DNA of 64,000 nt from positions 13,840,133-13,904,132 of the forward strand of contig OY743187.1 in NCBI GenBank assembly GCA_963555705.1, written 5' to 3'. This DNA comes from Ligustrum vulgare (taxonomy: Eukaryota; Streptophyta; Magnoliopsida; Lamiales; Oleaceae). Below, piece after piece: positions 42,231 to 54,404 of this stretch. Position numbers and translations under genes: made by a program. Position 1 is the first letter of the stretch; every line of letters starts with the position of its first letter. The notes beneath the pieces are model-generated. The model searched no databases. It was given only the letters and a program-made list of their open reading frames with translations, and had not been told where the DNA came from.

Positions 42231-45200
42231 TCATAGTCGAGAAATCATCAAACCCGACACTGCTGTCTGATATGTTTCCGTCTGGTTCCTACAAGCCAAC
42301 AGAACACAATCCTTGAATAAAGGTGTATAACAATACTATGAACTATTAAACAAGATAACTGAAATGTATTGAGGCTATCATAAATGAAATGCAACATATA
42401 TAGGGAACAAGGAGCTTCGCGATCACATGATTGAGGATCATCCAAACGTGCAAGTGTTTAATAAAAGTCCACAGAATCAATAAGAGGATGAATAGACAGA
42501 GGTGTGAAGAAAAATTATAAATAAAGTTTTCACGAGTCTGAGACTATGATCGTATTAAACTTAATCGGAAGAACATAAAACACACACAAAAACTTGATGA
42601 AGGAAAGCAAGACAAGTATATTGCATTAGAATGTATAATAGTTCAAGAATTGCCACTCACAAGCAAAACTTTTGATCTTTAATCCCCTGTGCTGCAGCCA
42701 TCTTTGCTTCCTGGGTTGTGACCGAACTGATCCTTTTCATGTAAAGCCTATACTTCTGCAACAGAGATATTCTGTTATTTATGTTAAAAAAAAAGAAATA
42801 TTATAAATTTACTTTTCACTCCCAATTAATGGCACCTAAGAAAAAATGGATACAGTAATCACTAAACTCATGATTGATGTCCCAGTTCATCAGATGGTAG
42901 TTCTCTTCATGCGGATTCCTTTTCGTTTTTTATTTACAGGTTGTTCTCAATCAGAAAGAGAAGAATTCTGGCTATATATACGCCCCGATATCCATCCCAT
43001 CACTTTCACATCATACATTTCATTTTGAGCGTGCAAAGTTGCATCAAGATATAAGCAAAGAGTGGTATATCAGCATGATGCCATTTCGCTAAAAAAATGA
43101 TTTTGTATTATGGTTAAAATCATTGAAAACACATGCCAAACAATTTAACAATCGTAACTCCAGACAATATTTTTCCACTTCCATTCCAGACTTATTATGT
43201 TATGTGGGCTAATAAATTCTAGTCCATGATATTTCACAACAGATGATAGAACTTTAAGTGATGCACAGGAAATGACAAGCAGAGAAGGATGAATTCGTGC
43301 CTGGAGATGACTAGCTACATTTTCCCGGGTGAGCCCTTCGACATTCATCATGTCGAGTATTCTTTTGGGAACGGCTTCTGCATTGAGAAACAGCAAAAAG
43401 AAAGAGAGAAAATCAGAATCAAGATAAGTGAATGAAAGCCACTTGCGTGGAGAGTACTGAAGTAAAAGAACTTAGGGTGCGTTTGATAGCGAGTGTGAAA
43501 TTTAGGTGGAAAGAAAATGAATTATAGGAAATTGAATTCTAGAGAATTGAATTCCTGGAAATTAGAAGTTTAATGTGTTTGATTGGTTTAATTTTCTAGG
43601 TGGAAAAAGTAGGAAATTTTCCAACTTTTGTTGTTTGATTGACATTATTTTTTATGGAAAATAAAGTAATTTTTTGCTATTTTAATCAAATTTTTTTTTT
43701 ACTTTTTAAATATATTTGCACTTGATGATGATAATGTTATTTTTTGAAAATAAAATAAGTCAATTAACAACAACAAAATTGATTAAAATAGATTGGAAAA
43801 TAAAATAAGTCAATCAAACAGAGTAAAGTAGAAAAATTGGAAATTTTTTTCCTTTTCCACGAAAAATCTTAGCCAATCAAACAGACCCTTACTTTCAATG
43901 CCAAATGGATTCACAGCTGCGATAAATTTCCTATGAAGCTCTATAGACCAGACTACTCTAGGCTTCTTCTGTGTAGCAGGATCTCCATTTTCATCTCCAT
44001 TGTCTTCACTCTCACGAAGATCGTTCTGATCCATATTACCTGTAACTGTTTGGCCTTGTCCAGTTGCTTCACAAGTATTGATTTGATTGGTAGATTTGTT
44101 CTGCTTGCCGGAATCAAACTTTTTTCTCCGGATTACATGTTGCCATATATTCCTCAGCTCCCCAATACGGACAGGTTTCACCAAATAATCACAAGCACCA
44201 TGAATAACCCCTTTCATGACAAGTTTGGGATCGCTATTTGCTGACAGCACTGGGACAAAATAAATGTGTTAAAAATCTTTTGAAGGTGGGTTCATGCATA
44301 ATAATCATGCCATGTGACGAATCAACAAATCTTTCAAGCTCAGATGCAAAACTCAAACCCTAAAAGAGAAGTTGAAGCATAATTGGACTCAATAATCTTT
44401 TATGTTCATGCCAAACGATACCACAAGAATAAACTAAGCTTTGTTCCCAGTAAATTTTGGGTCAGTTACATAATCCTTGTGCATCGTTCCCTTTGTTCAT
44501 TGCTAAATTACTGAGAGATCTAAAGTAAATAGATCATTAGCAATTACAACGTGCGGTGCTAATGTTGCTCATTCTCTCCCTCTTCTAACTTGATCTACTC
44601 TTTAGGTAGATGCAAACATGAAATTCATGCCAAAAGAAGAGAGAAAATATCAAAGATGAATTCAAATGGAGATCAAGGCACGAAAACTTACTGATGACAG
44701 GAATGTCCATTTCAAGGCCAACAAGCTCCAGAAGCTTAAAACCATCCATGTCCGGCATATAAACTTCACTGATTACCAGGTCAAATCTCTCTTTGTTTTC
44801 TCTCAACATCTGTAGTGCCTCCCTTGCCTGGCTCGTCACTGTAACTGCAAAAACAACAAACCGTTTACAGGAAAAAAGAAATAAAAAAGTCACTGGTGAA
44901 GATCCATTCAAAGGTTCCCATAAACAAACATGATCTCTAGTCTGAACTCAGAAATGATTCAACATGAATAAAGATTGAAAATTGTTACTACTCCCATTTC
45001 TTGCTCACTCAAATTCATTGAAGAAAATATTTATATCAGGTTAATTGATAACAAAGGGCCCAAATGGATTGAGTCTACAAGTACTCACAAGCAAAGAACC
45101 TCATAACGGAAAAATCCAAACCAAGACCGCTAAATGTTCGATAATCTAAAATTGAAGTTACAATTGGATCATAGTGTTAAAATTAAATTTAATATAGATG

Positions 45201-48200
45201 AATGTTCATCTAAAATCCACAAATATCATGCTGTAATTATCAAGATCCAAACTGAAGCGGAAGCGTAACTAAATCCATTGTTGTGTTTGGTCGAACGGGG
45301 TTATGGCCTTCCAACTGATTGGTGGTTTTCTCCTGATTTAGTCATCTGTTGATGGGGATGCAGAGAATTATGAAAAGTCACGCTCAATTGGAGACCATGA
45401 CCTGTATAAATAGTTGTAGTAGGGAAACTATCGTGTTTCAATGTTATTAAATTGGCCCCTCATCAATTTAAAACATTGAATCCGTCTCTACACTTTAATC
45501 TTACGACACTTAATACCCATTAGTCCTGAATAATCTTTAGTGGATCACTTTATTGACTAAATCCTTAAGATAGCACCACACATTTTATTTTATACATGTT
45601 TGGCTCCACATTATTGAATTTTATCCAACAATCTCCCACTGGGCCATACATGTATCCTTACAAATGTGTACAACCTTATGAGCTCAAAATTTTGCTATCA
45701 TTATTAAGGGTATTTCCAAACAATCTCGTCCATCAATCATATCAATATAGGATCAAAGCGACTTTCGTTACATTAATCGTAACTAAATCCATCAATGGTC
45801 CGTATACCAATACAACCAAATGACATAGATCAATCATGAGAGTGTAGTATGAAAATTACATATTATGTGATCCAAACATGCCTATTTTCAATTGGTCCGA
45901 CTTTATTCCTTAGGTGAGATCAATACCAAACATAATGTAACAGAGTAGAATGAATTGAATACTTTATTTCTGTACAGAAAATTATCCAAATGCACAAATG
46001 TGTCCAAAACCAAAACATAAAGCAACCAAAATACAAACTCCCACTAAATCATGATATCCTCAAGAAATATTACACACATACGAGAAGTGTGCTCGTGAAA
46101 GACCTTGGGATGCTAATCCCTTAGTAAGCGGATCCGCAATCATGGAGTTTGTCCTAATATGCTCTATGGAAATCTGTCTACTCTGTATCATTTCCTTCAC
46201 AACCAGGAACTTAATATCAATGTATTTTGACTTAGTTGAGCTCTTGTTGTTACTGGAATATAAATCTGCTGAGTTATTGTCACAATATAACTTTACTAGT
46301 CTTTCTATACTGTACAGAATATACAGCCCAGTGACAAAATTTTGCAGCTATATTCCATAATTAGATGCCCCCAAAATTGCTACAAACTGTGCTGCCAAGT
46401 GAAAGAAGCTAAAGTGTTTGTTAAGCACTCCTTCTCGAAATAGCTCCTCCAACTAGTAGATAGATGTAGCCTGATATGGTTCTTCTACTGTTTTGGCATC
46501 CAGCAAAAATCGGAATCATAATACCATATGATCTCCAACTGATCCGATTTTCTGTATGTGAGCATGTAATCTTTTGTTCTCTTTAAATACCTTTTAACCC
46601 ATGTTTGGCTGCTTTTCAAATGATCCATCCCAGGGTTACTTAAATATCTCCTTAGTATCCTAATAATGTATGCAATATCCGGACGCGTACAAACTTGAGT
46701 ATACATCAGATTTTCTATAGCTTATCTATATGGGATCCTCTGCATTTCTTTAACTTCAAGATAACTTTTCGGGCATTAATTGAGACTAAACTGTCTCCCT
46801 TAACGATAGGGATGTCCCCTGATTTACTGTCTTGCATGCCAAACCTCTTAAGTACTTTATCGATATAGCCCTTTTGTGACAATTCAAGAATACCCCGAGA
46901 GCAATCCCGGTGTATCTGAATCCCTAATACAAAAGAGATGTCACCAAGATTTTTAATCTTGAAATTCCTTGACAAAAAATCTCATAATTTTATGTGACAT
47001 GTCTATATCATTGGTGACGAGCAATAATCAACATATAAAATCAGGAAAATACACTTACTCCCACTGAACTTGTAATACATACAATCATCAACAACATCAA
47101 TTTCAAGACCAAATGAGATAATTATTGATGAAATTTGTATTATCCTTAATGGGAAGCTGGCTTGAGTACACAAATGGATTTCTTTAATTTGCAAACCATT
47201 TGCTTTGAGTCTACTGACACAAAGTTTACTGATTGCATCATATAGATCGTCCCATCAATGTCGTCATTGAGAAACGCCACCTTAGTATCCATTTGATGTA
47301 ACTCGAGGTCAACATGTGCAACAACCTAACTTTCCTGAAAGAGTCTTTCATTGAAACCGAAGAGAAAGTCTCTTTACAATCAATGCCATCATTCTGTGTA
47401 AAGACCTTAGATACAAGACGAACCTTATATCTTTCTACATTACCTTTCGAATCCCTCTTGGTTTAAAAATCCATTTAAGACCAATGGGCTTTGCACCTTC
47501 TGGTAATGGGACAAGATCCCAAACTTTATTATCTTGCATATGCTTATACTCCTTATTTATGGCATCAATCCACTTTTGAGAGTTAGAAACCTGCATGGCC
47601 TGATGTAATTGATTGGACCATCTTCCACCATTCCATTATTTTTTTATGTTCTTGAAAAAATACTATTTAAATTATCCGGAATAACATTTTTTCCCCTTTC
47701 TCTCGTGGATCTCCTTAATGGCTTTAGTTATTGAGGTTGTTGAGTTTGTACTTCTAAAATTTACCTTATTTTGGATGGGAGGTTCTTCAATATTGTCGAA
47801 TTGAGGTTCCGGATATGCTTATTGATCAATGACATGCATAAAAACTTGCACATTGTCAAAAACAACAATAGGAATCGAAACCGATCATTCCTCAACTTCT
47901 TCCTTCAAGACAATATCTCTAACTTTATTTCTCCCCCAAACTCAACATCCTCAAAAAATGTTGCAATTCCCGTTTCAAAAATTGATTAAAGTGTGGGATC
48001 ATAAAATTAATAGCCCCTTTAACGCTCAGAATAACCAATAAAGTAGCTGCTTACTGTTTTGGAGTCCAATTTCTTTATGTGACCTATAAGGCCTAGCCTT
48101 AACTGGACATCCCCAAATGTGGAAATACTTTAGACTAGGTTTTCTGTCTGTCAAAAGCTCTCAAGGTATTTTAGTAGCAGTTTTAGTTGGTAATATGTAT

Positions 48201-51200
48201 GATCTTTTCTTTAAATGTCCAGATTTCTAGCAAAAGAAACAACCATCAATGTCTTTATGTGGTTTCTTTAGATTTGGACCCTTGACAACTTTATGTTCTT
48301 TATTTGTTTACTTGCCCTTATCTTTAGAGGTGTTTGCCAAGTGAACACTTTCAGTTCTGTCCTGCTTCAACTTTTCTTCCTCTTGCACAAAAAATAGAAT
48401 GAGCTCATTTAGAGTTCATTTCTCTCTTTGATAGTTACAACTGACCTTAAATTGACTGAATTGTGCAATAAGCTTGCACACTATGAAATGAGCTCATTGA
48501 GAGTCCATTTCTACTTTAACAGTTATAACTAACCTTAAATTAACTATATTGTGTAGGAAGTGATATCAATACCAAATGTACGAGCAAGTCATTAGACAAG
48601 TCGAGTTTTAGTTCCTTAAGTTTTGAAGTAGTGTGAGACATCTACATGATGTACTCCCTTATTTTCCCATTGCCTTTATACTTTATTGAAATCAAGCTCT
48701 GCATAAGCGCGCTTGTTTCAGCCTTATCATTTTTCACAAAACGTTTCTTAATTTCGGCAAGGAATTCATTGGCATCATTTACCTCCTCAGATACTATGCC
48801 ACTAAAGGCTTCCGGAATGCCGCACTTAATGATCATGAGACTCACGTAATTTAAGCAATCCCACTTCTCAAAGTTCCTCATTTGATTATATGAACTTTCA
48901 TCCGTAAGAGGAGCAGGTTGCTCAATCCTTAGTACACGGTCTAGATCCATACAGCCAACGAAAAGTTAATGTTCTTGTTTTGATCCTTGAAGTTTGTTCC
49001 ATAAATACATGGATTAAATTTGAGCTTGTAGATATACTACTAGCAGAATTTGAAACCGAATAGAGAACACTTAAGCAAAATAGCTCACATAAATACCTTA
49101 TTATGCAAATCATGCTTTCAAATAATGGTAGAGCCCATCACAAGATACTTAGCACAACATCAATATTTAGTCTTTGGACAGAAATATTGACTTGTAAGTG
49201 GTACTCTTGGTGTAGTGATCAAACACTGACAGTAAGACATGTCAACCAATAAACATTTCTTTGGACCGATTTATTGATCACACGTTAAACTAAATAACCG
49301 TCACCTTTTTATCACCACAAGTTCATGTGAAATTCGAACCAAATATTGACCTTCATTTGGGCCGATCAATATCCGCATGAAATAACACACAAACACCTAA
49401 TTTTCCCTTGGTGTAGTGATCAAACACCGGCAATAAGACATGTTAACCAATAAACATTTCTTTGGACCGATTTATTGGTCACACGTTAAACCAAATAATT
49501 GCTACGTGTTTATCACCACAGGTGCATGTGAAATTCGAGCCAAATATTGACCTTCCTTTGGGTCGATCAATATCCGCAATGAATAACACACACAAATACC
49601 TTCTAATATTCAAAGTTAATTAATATCCACAAGAGAGGTTGGTTTGGAAACATGTTGTTTCAACTAACTTACTTTCGAATATTATATCTCTCAAAAGAGT
49701 CCGTAGTACCAAAATTTGAAATTGAAATCCATTGATTTGCATCTATATTTGACTTTATGATTTGAATTATAGAATTCAAAACTTTAGAATAAAGCAATCC
49801 TTAAGTTGAGAGAGTCAATTGCAATATTCTTAAACCTTAGGTGGCCAATTATGTGAAATTTTAAGCTTTAGATCCCAATTTGAAAGAAAATCAAACTTTA
49901 GAGGTCCAAAATAGTAAATTTGGAAAAATTTTCAAACTTTATGGACCAAATTGGAGAAACTTGGAACTTTAGATGCTGTATTAGAAAATTTTCAAACTTT
50001 AGGGACTGAAAATGAAAATTTTGAAACTTTAGGAACTGAATATGAAAATTTTCAAATATTAGGGGACTGCATTAGAGAATTTTCAAGCTTTATGGATTAA
50101 TTTAGAAAATTCTCAAACCTTAAGGACCAATTTTGAAAATTTTCAAACATTAGGGACTGAATTAGAAAATTCTCAAACTTTAAAAAAGCCCAACTTAAAA
50201 ATTTTATAACCTTGGGGGCTTAATTATAAACTCCAGAACTTGAAATGTCAACTTAAATAATTTCATAACTTTAGGATTTTAAATAATATCTAAAACAAAC
50301 CATGAGGACCTAATGTCAAATATAGCCAATTTCGTAATTGCAGAAAAGTCCCTCAAGACTTCAAATTTACAAGTGAAACCCCCTGCCCAAAATCCAATTT
50401 TCGCAGCAGCTAGGGTTTTCTACCCTAGTCCCCGCCGCGCTGCCGCGCACTAGTCCAAGAACGCGGCGCCATCACCGGCGCCGCACACCACCTGCAGTGC
50501 CATCACCGGCGCTGCAGCCAAAAATTGCGTCACCGCAACCCATCGCGCGCGGCGACGCTGTATCCCGCCGCGCGCGGCTACCTTCTCCTCTTCATCCTCA
50601 ACCGGATCCTTGCACCAATCTCAACCACAAATACCACAATCCACAAAAAAAAAAAACCATAACCATACACAACAATTCGAAATATACCAAAACCAAAAAA
50701 TGAAAATCAAATTTTATTAAACCAAGATGATTTTCGCATATATACATACACAGAGATAACGAACTGCCGAAAGAAAAAATTCATTCATGTTTCCAATTTT
50801 TTTCAATTTGCTGAATCCATTATTTCAAAATCAGAAGCCGGTTTTTACATATACATGCGCAAAGAATTTTGGTTTTACATATATGCGTTCAAAATTGATC
50901 AGATAATTCAACACGATGTTGGCTCTGATACCACTTGTTAAAATTAAATTTAATATAGATGAATGTTCATCTAAAATCCACAAACATCATGATGTAATTA
51001 TCAAGATCCAAACTGAAGCGGAAGCGTACCTAAATCCATTGTTGTGTTTGATCGAACGGGGTTATGGCCTTCCAACTGATTCGTGGTTTTCTCCTGATTT
51101 AGTAATTTGAACTCTTATAAACCACACGGTGTTACCAAACAGAGGCTAATGAATTTTTTTTTGATTGAGCCGTTGTGATTGAGGCTGTTGTTTAAGTGAA

Positions 51201-52402
51201 TTAGTTTGTTGAATCAAAAGAAGCATACATTAGATGCCTGTATCTGATTTCCAAGATTTACTCATTATGAAATGATTATTTAGATTCTTCATTATGCATA
51301 ACAATTCTTAAGCTCTTCAAATATTTTTATTCTTCAAACAAGAATTGTATTTACTAACTAAACTCTTGGGGTGGATGGGACAGTCTGAAGCTCCAGGTGC
51401 ACAATCTGAGTTTAATTGATTTCATTTGCAAGGAACAACAAATTCATACCTTATCATGTGCGATGATCTATTTATTTAGGATTACCTGGTGCTTCAAAAA
51501 GCTAAAGCACAGTGCCAGGAGACTGGCGTCCAGAAAAGTTTTAAATGTGCCTCTTAACATCCAATATGAGTATTAATCTGAGATAGAGTGAGAGAATTCG
51601 ACTTTTATTGTTTTTACAACTGCACAGAAAGTTTGACCAAAGGTTATGAATCTTTCAGCCTTTTAGCTTCAATTGATCAAAGATCTAGAACTATAATTTC
51701 TGTATGTTTACCTGTATAAATAGTTGTAGGGCAACTATCGTATTTCAATGTTATTAAATTGGCCCCTCATCAATTTAAAACATTGAATCCGTCTCTACAC
51801 TTTCACGACACTTAATACCCATTAGTCCTGAATAATCTTTAGTGAATCACTTTATTGACTAAATCCTTAAGATAGCACCACACATTTTATTTTATACATG
51901 TTTGGCCCTACATTATTGAATTTTATCCAACACACAGAACCCTCACAATTCATAACACGAGATATTGGAATTCTGAACTATAATTCAACACCCCCAAATC
52001 AAAATCTAAGATCTCATGAAGCAACAGAACAATTAAGCTAGAAATAGAATCTCGAAATGAAGGAACGATTTAATTTTGAATTATTTCAAGTCAAACCATG
52101 TATTGTTTAACAGGGGAAAACATCCAGAAATCCCTTAAAATTTTGATAAACAGCAGGTCAAACAATTCACCATAATTCTGTAACACCAATCAACAAAACG
52201 AGAAAAATAAGACAGGAAACGAAATAATTGAAGCAAAATAGTGTAAAAACATACCATGATACTGGCAATTTCTAAGTAGAGTTTCCAATAATCTCAAGCA
52301 AGTTGGATCATCATCAACAGCAAGAACACGCATGCCCAGTGGGAAATTGTCAAAATTTCCGTTCTCACACCGACTGTTTCCTCTGATTTCCCCGACAATC
52401 AT
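42231..52402 (-). CDS. ARR-like (type B): Type-B response regulator (receiver + GARP/Myb), six proposed exons
   Basis: Proposed minus-strand exons: 52402-52255, 44844-44692, 44249-43893, 43377-43301, 42755-42661, 42288-42231 (295 aa, in phase). Type-B regulators are nuclear transcription factors at the end of the cytokinin phosphorelay. Receiver: RVLAVDDDPTCLRLLETLLR with the acidic pair, then DLVISEVYMPDMDGFKLLEL, IMLSANSD and DYLVKPVR with the conserved Lys. The expected phospho-acceptor Asp in ISDV is Glu (GAA). The DNA-binding domain starts KKPRVVWSIELHRKFIAAVN and continues KAVPKRILDMMNVEGLTREN, VASHLQ, KYRLYMKRISS. Exon 4 would need a GC donor (CAG|GCACGA), and the protein lacks the long C-terminal activation region usual for the family. 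Intron 1 (7.4 kb) contains a copia element and intron 3 a MITE. It may be a truncated gene or an early pseudogene. Confidence 0.8.
43475..43888. mobile_element. Tourist-like MITE at a splice donor (414 bp)
   Basis: Ends GGGTGCGTTTGATAG and, inward from the right, GGGTCTGTTTGATT, flanked by TTA (43472-43474 and 43889-43891). It lies in intron 3 of the response-regulator gene, starting at the donor itself: on the minus strand exon 3 ends ATTGAAA and the donor GTAAGGG consists of the target TAA plus MITE bases. AT-rich interior with GGAAAAT/ATTTTCC motifs like the element at 19199-19673. Confidence 0.85.
45175..45630 (-). repeat. 3' LTR of the intronic copia element (456 bp)
   Basis: It aligns to both ends of the right LTR. 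The central 45345-45402 segment (CATCTGTTGATGGGGATGC and following) has no counterpart there. Confidence 0.85.
46100..48200 (-). pseudogene. Copia integrase-RT-RNase H relic
   Basis: Minus-strand traces, right to left: an integrase C-terminal piece (KARPYRSHKEIGLQN-like near 48090), RT pieces (LYVDYCS at the YVDD position near 47030, ISFVLGIQIHRDCSRGILEL at about 46950-46890) and the RNase H lead-in (CTRPDIAYIIRILRRYLSNP near 46690-46630). LYVDYC replaces the expected LYVDDM, so the catalytic motif is lost as well as the frame. Confidence 0.82.
48215..48950 (-). pseudogene. Copia gag relic
   Basis: A 102-codon minus-strand frame (48950-48642) reads NFEKWDCLNYVSLMIIKCGI and EEVNDANEFLAEIKKRFVKN, the UBN2-type copia Gag. 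A CCHC-like remnant (CFFC-stop-KSGHLKK) follows near 48230-48200. Broken by stops after 48642. Confidence 0.75.
49200..49600. repeat. Two 200-bp tandem repeats in the copia leader
   Basis: Two consecutive copies (about 49207-49400 and 49408-49600), each containing TTGGTGTAGTGATCAAACAC, AATAAACATTTCTTTGGACC and GGTCACACGTTAAAC (or GATCACACG) with a few substitutions. Confidence 0.85.
49850..50290. repeat. Array of TTTTCAAACTTTAGGGACTG repeats
   Basis: About ten decayed units of 35-40 bp with the consensus TTTTCAAACTTTAGGGACTG and GAATTAGAAAA. No coding. A GC-rich block (50400-50600) with CGCCGCGCGC repeats follows. Confidence 0.8.
50921..50933 (-). other. Primer binding site of the intronic copia element
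   Basis: TGGTATCAGAGCC on the minus strand, two bases inside the right LTR. This is the canonical initiator tRNA-Met primer site of plant copia elements. Confidence 0.92.
50936..51932 (-). repeat. 5' LTR of the intronic copia element (997 bp, expanded)
   Basis: The outer ends match the 456-bp left LTR (50936-51104 and about 51708-51932). The middle 51105-51707 is extra DNA with no counterpart in the left LTR. No clean transposon ends are seen at its borders, so it may be an insertion with deletion, or the left LTR may be the deleted one. Confidence 0.8.
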
Positions 52403-52839
52403 TTTCCCCACAATTCGATAAAACCCAGATGCAAAAATCGATGGAAGGAGCAAAGATTACAAAAAGAGACCCTAAGAAAATTACACAAAGTACCCTGGAA
52501 AGAGAGAGAGAAAACTCTGAGTTGAAGCAACTAGCAAGTAAAAGCTGTGTCAGTGGACGATACATTATACGCTAGAATATTTTATCTATTTGGAGCGGTC
52601 CCACTTTTTAATGGACAATTTCACTATTTTTAGCTTTTCAAATATTTTTAAATCACATATTCATAAAAAAATTTACAAAAATTATTACTTTTCACATTAT
52701 CAATCAGACTCTTATTATGGATTTTTAATTTTTAATTTACAAAAAACTTTGTCTTTTTCCCATTATTTCAAAACATTTTCCCCTAAAATTTCCATTTTTT
52801 CTAATTTACTGATTAAATTTTGTATTTGTTTCAATGATT

Positions 52840-53030
52840 AAATAATCTGGGTCTAATTTACAAATCAAAATTGCTAGTTGCTATCTATCCTAATATGCTT
52901 CTATCTGTTTCAATGATTAAATAATATGTGTCTAATGGTATTGCTAGCTTTGGTAAATTTTTATTTTATCTTTGATTTCTTGAACTAATTTAATATTTTA
53001 TTGGTTAAAAAATATTTGTCCAGTTGATGA
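52840..53030. other. AT-rich DNA upstream of the response regulator, no gene seen
   Basis: Low-complexity AT-rich sequence between the response-regulator 5' end and the viral relic. It contains a short repeat, GTTTCAATGATTAAATAAT (52830 and 52908 areas). Confidence 0.5.
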
Positions 53031-53720
53031 AGTTTTTGAATATAAAGGTCCTGCAATCTTTCCTAAATCTTTTATGAATGATCTTGCATAATTTATTAAT
53101 CTTAAAAATTTATGGATTTGTTTTAAATCTTCAAGTTTATCTAGAAATTTTAAGGCTTTCTGGGTTATATGTGGTTGTAATTTAATTTCTCCTTGTTCTA
53201 TATTTACTCCTAAAAAGTCTATTTATTCTTTGAATAATACCATTTTCTTCTTCCATGTTTAATAATTTCTGAAAATATAATCTGCAAATGTCCTCTATGT
53301 TCTCTCCTATTTTTACTAAAAACTAAAATATCATCTATGTATGTTACAACAAACTTGTTATGTTTATTAAATATGCCTTCCATTTTTCTTTAAAAAATAT
53401 TTGGTGCATTTTTTAAACCAAATGTCATAACCAGCCATGCATAATGTCCTTCTGGACAAGTGAATGTTGTCCATTTTATACTATCTGGGTGCATCTTAAC
53501 CTGCCAAAATCCTGATTTTAAATCAAATTTACTAAATATTTTACAATCTTGTATTTTATTTATTAAAACTGTCTTATCTGATATTTTATAGGCATCATCT
53601 ATAGTATTATCATTAAGTTTTTTGTAGTTTATAACCATCATACTTTTTCTTCTGATTATTTCTGAATGTTTTATAACTATAAAAGCATCTGATCTATGTG
53701 GATTATCTTATTTTCTTATA
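53030..53720 (-). pseudogene. Endogenous pararetrovirus (Caulimoviridae-like) RT fragment
   Basis: On the minus strand, 83 open codons (53641-53390) carry the RT fingers/palm blocks KIFSKFDLKSGFWQVKMHPD and TFTCPEGHYAWLVMTFGLKN. HPDSI-W-F-CP-GHYEWLVMPFGLK is characteristic of caulimovirid RT rather than LTR-element RT. A TAA at 53390-53392 follows NIF. The same frame continues with the catalytic YIDDILVF near 53343-53320 and further RT/RNase H-like sequence to about 53030 with more stops. Both ends are cut; the upstream side is bounded by the T2 LTR. A dead, old integrated copy. Confidence 0.85.
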
Positions 53721-53725
53721 ACTCA

Positions 53726-54404
53726 AGTTGAGACCGTGTCCAAAAGGAGCCCAATGGATTACCAGTAAGGGCCCAATAGAGGTCAAATGGGTCTTAGCCC
53801 ATGACCAAAACTTAGGGTACTCCTCTGGGCTGACTGTAGAGGTGGAACATCACATGAACCCACTCTATCCGAATTAGTTTATAGCAAGTCGAGGTGCCCT
53901 ATAGCAACACCTCGGATAGGTGATGGGACAACGGATGGTGTCAGAAATATATAACTTTCCCAGTTGATTGTAGCTTGATAAGACGTTGCCTTTATAGAAT
54001 ATATGACAGGCGTCCATCCCCTACTGGAAGTAACAATGATTACTTCAAGGAAATTGGTTCACCTCTCCAACAGCTAGGGTGAAGACACGTGTAAAGTCCA
54101 CCACGTTTCGCCATCTAAGACTGTAATTTCTCCTATAAATAGAACACACTTGCCTCCAAATAAAAAGTTGGTAATTCAATACACTAACTCAATATTTTAC
54201 TCTCACTCCCTTTTCTCTCTTTTATACACTTATATTTCCCGCACCCAATCTATATTTACTTAAAAAGAACACTACTTAGGCATCGGAGTGCAAACGGGAG
54301 CCCCTCGACCCCCTTTGCATCCTAGTGCGCAGGAGATCCAAGTGTTCAAGAGGGAGGAGCTGAGACATGTTAATTCAAGGTCCTACCGGATTTTGTGGTC
54401 CACA
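53726..54404 (+). mobile_element. 5' LTR of Tat-type gypsy element T2
   Basis: It aligns with the T1 LTR from AGTTGAGACCGTGTCC (TGTTGAATCCGGGCCC in T1; the first base is mutated) to the end GTGGTCCACA, about 679 bp. TATA-like CCTATAAATAG lies near 54132. Primer-site remnant TGGTACCGTCTGTGGG starts at 54408. The 3' LTR is beyond the window. Confidence 0.85.

Larger units (their letters stand above)
45175..51932 (-). mobile_element. Degraded Ty1/copia element in intron 1 of the response regulator
   Basis: LTRs at 45175-45630 and 50936-51932 share TGTTAAAATTAAATTTAATA at one end and ATTTTATCCAACA at the other. Putative target duplications are CATAG (45170-45174) and CACAG (51933-51937), four of five matching. 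On the minus strand the right LTR is followed by primer site TGGTATCAGAGCC (50933-50921), complementary to initiator tRNA-Met. The left LTR is preceded by polypurine-like GGCCCAGTGGGAGAT (45645-45631). Domains run gag, zinc knuckle, integrase, RT and RNase H from right to left, all with stops. It has the same orientation as the host gene, so its LTR could supply promoter or polyadenylation signals. Confidence 0.88.

Noticed and set aside
42846..43028. Forward ORF of 60 codons between response-regulator exons
   Set aside because: It lies in a minus-strand intron with no features of its own.
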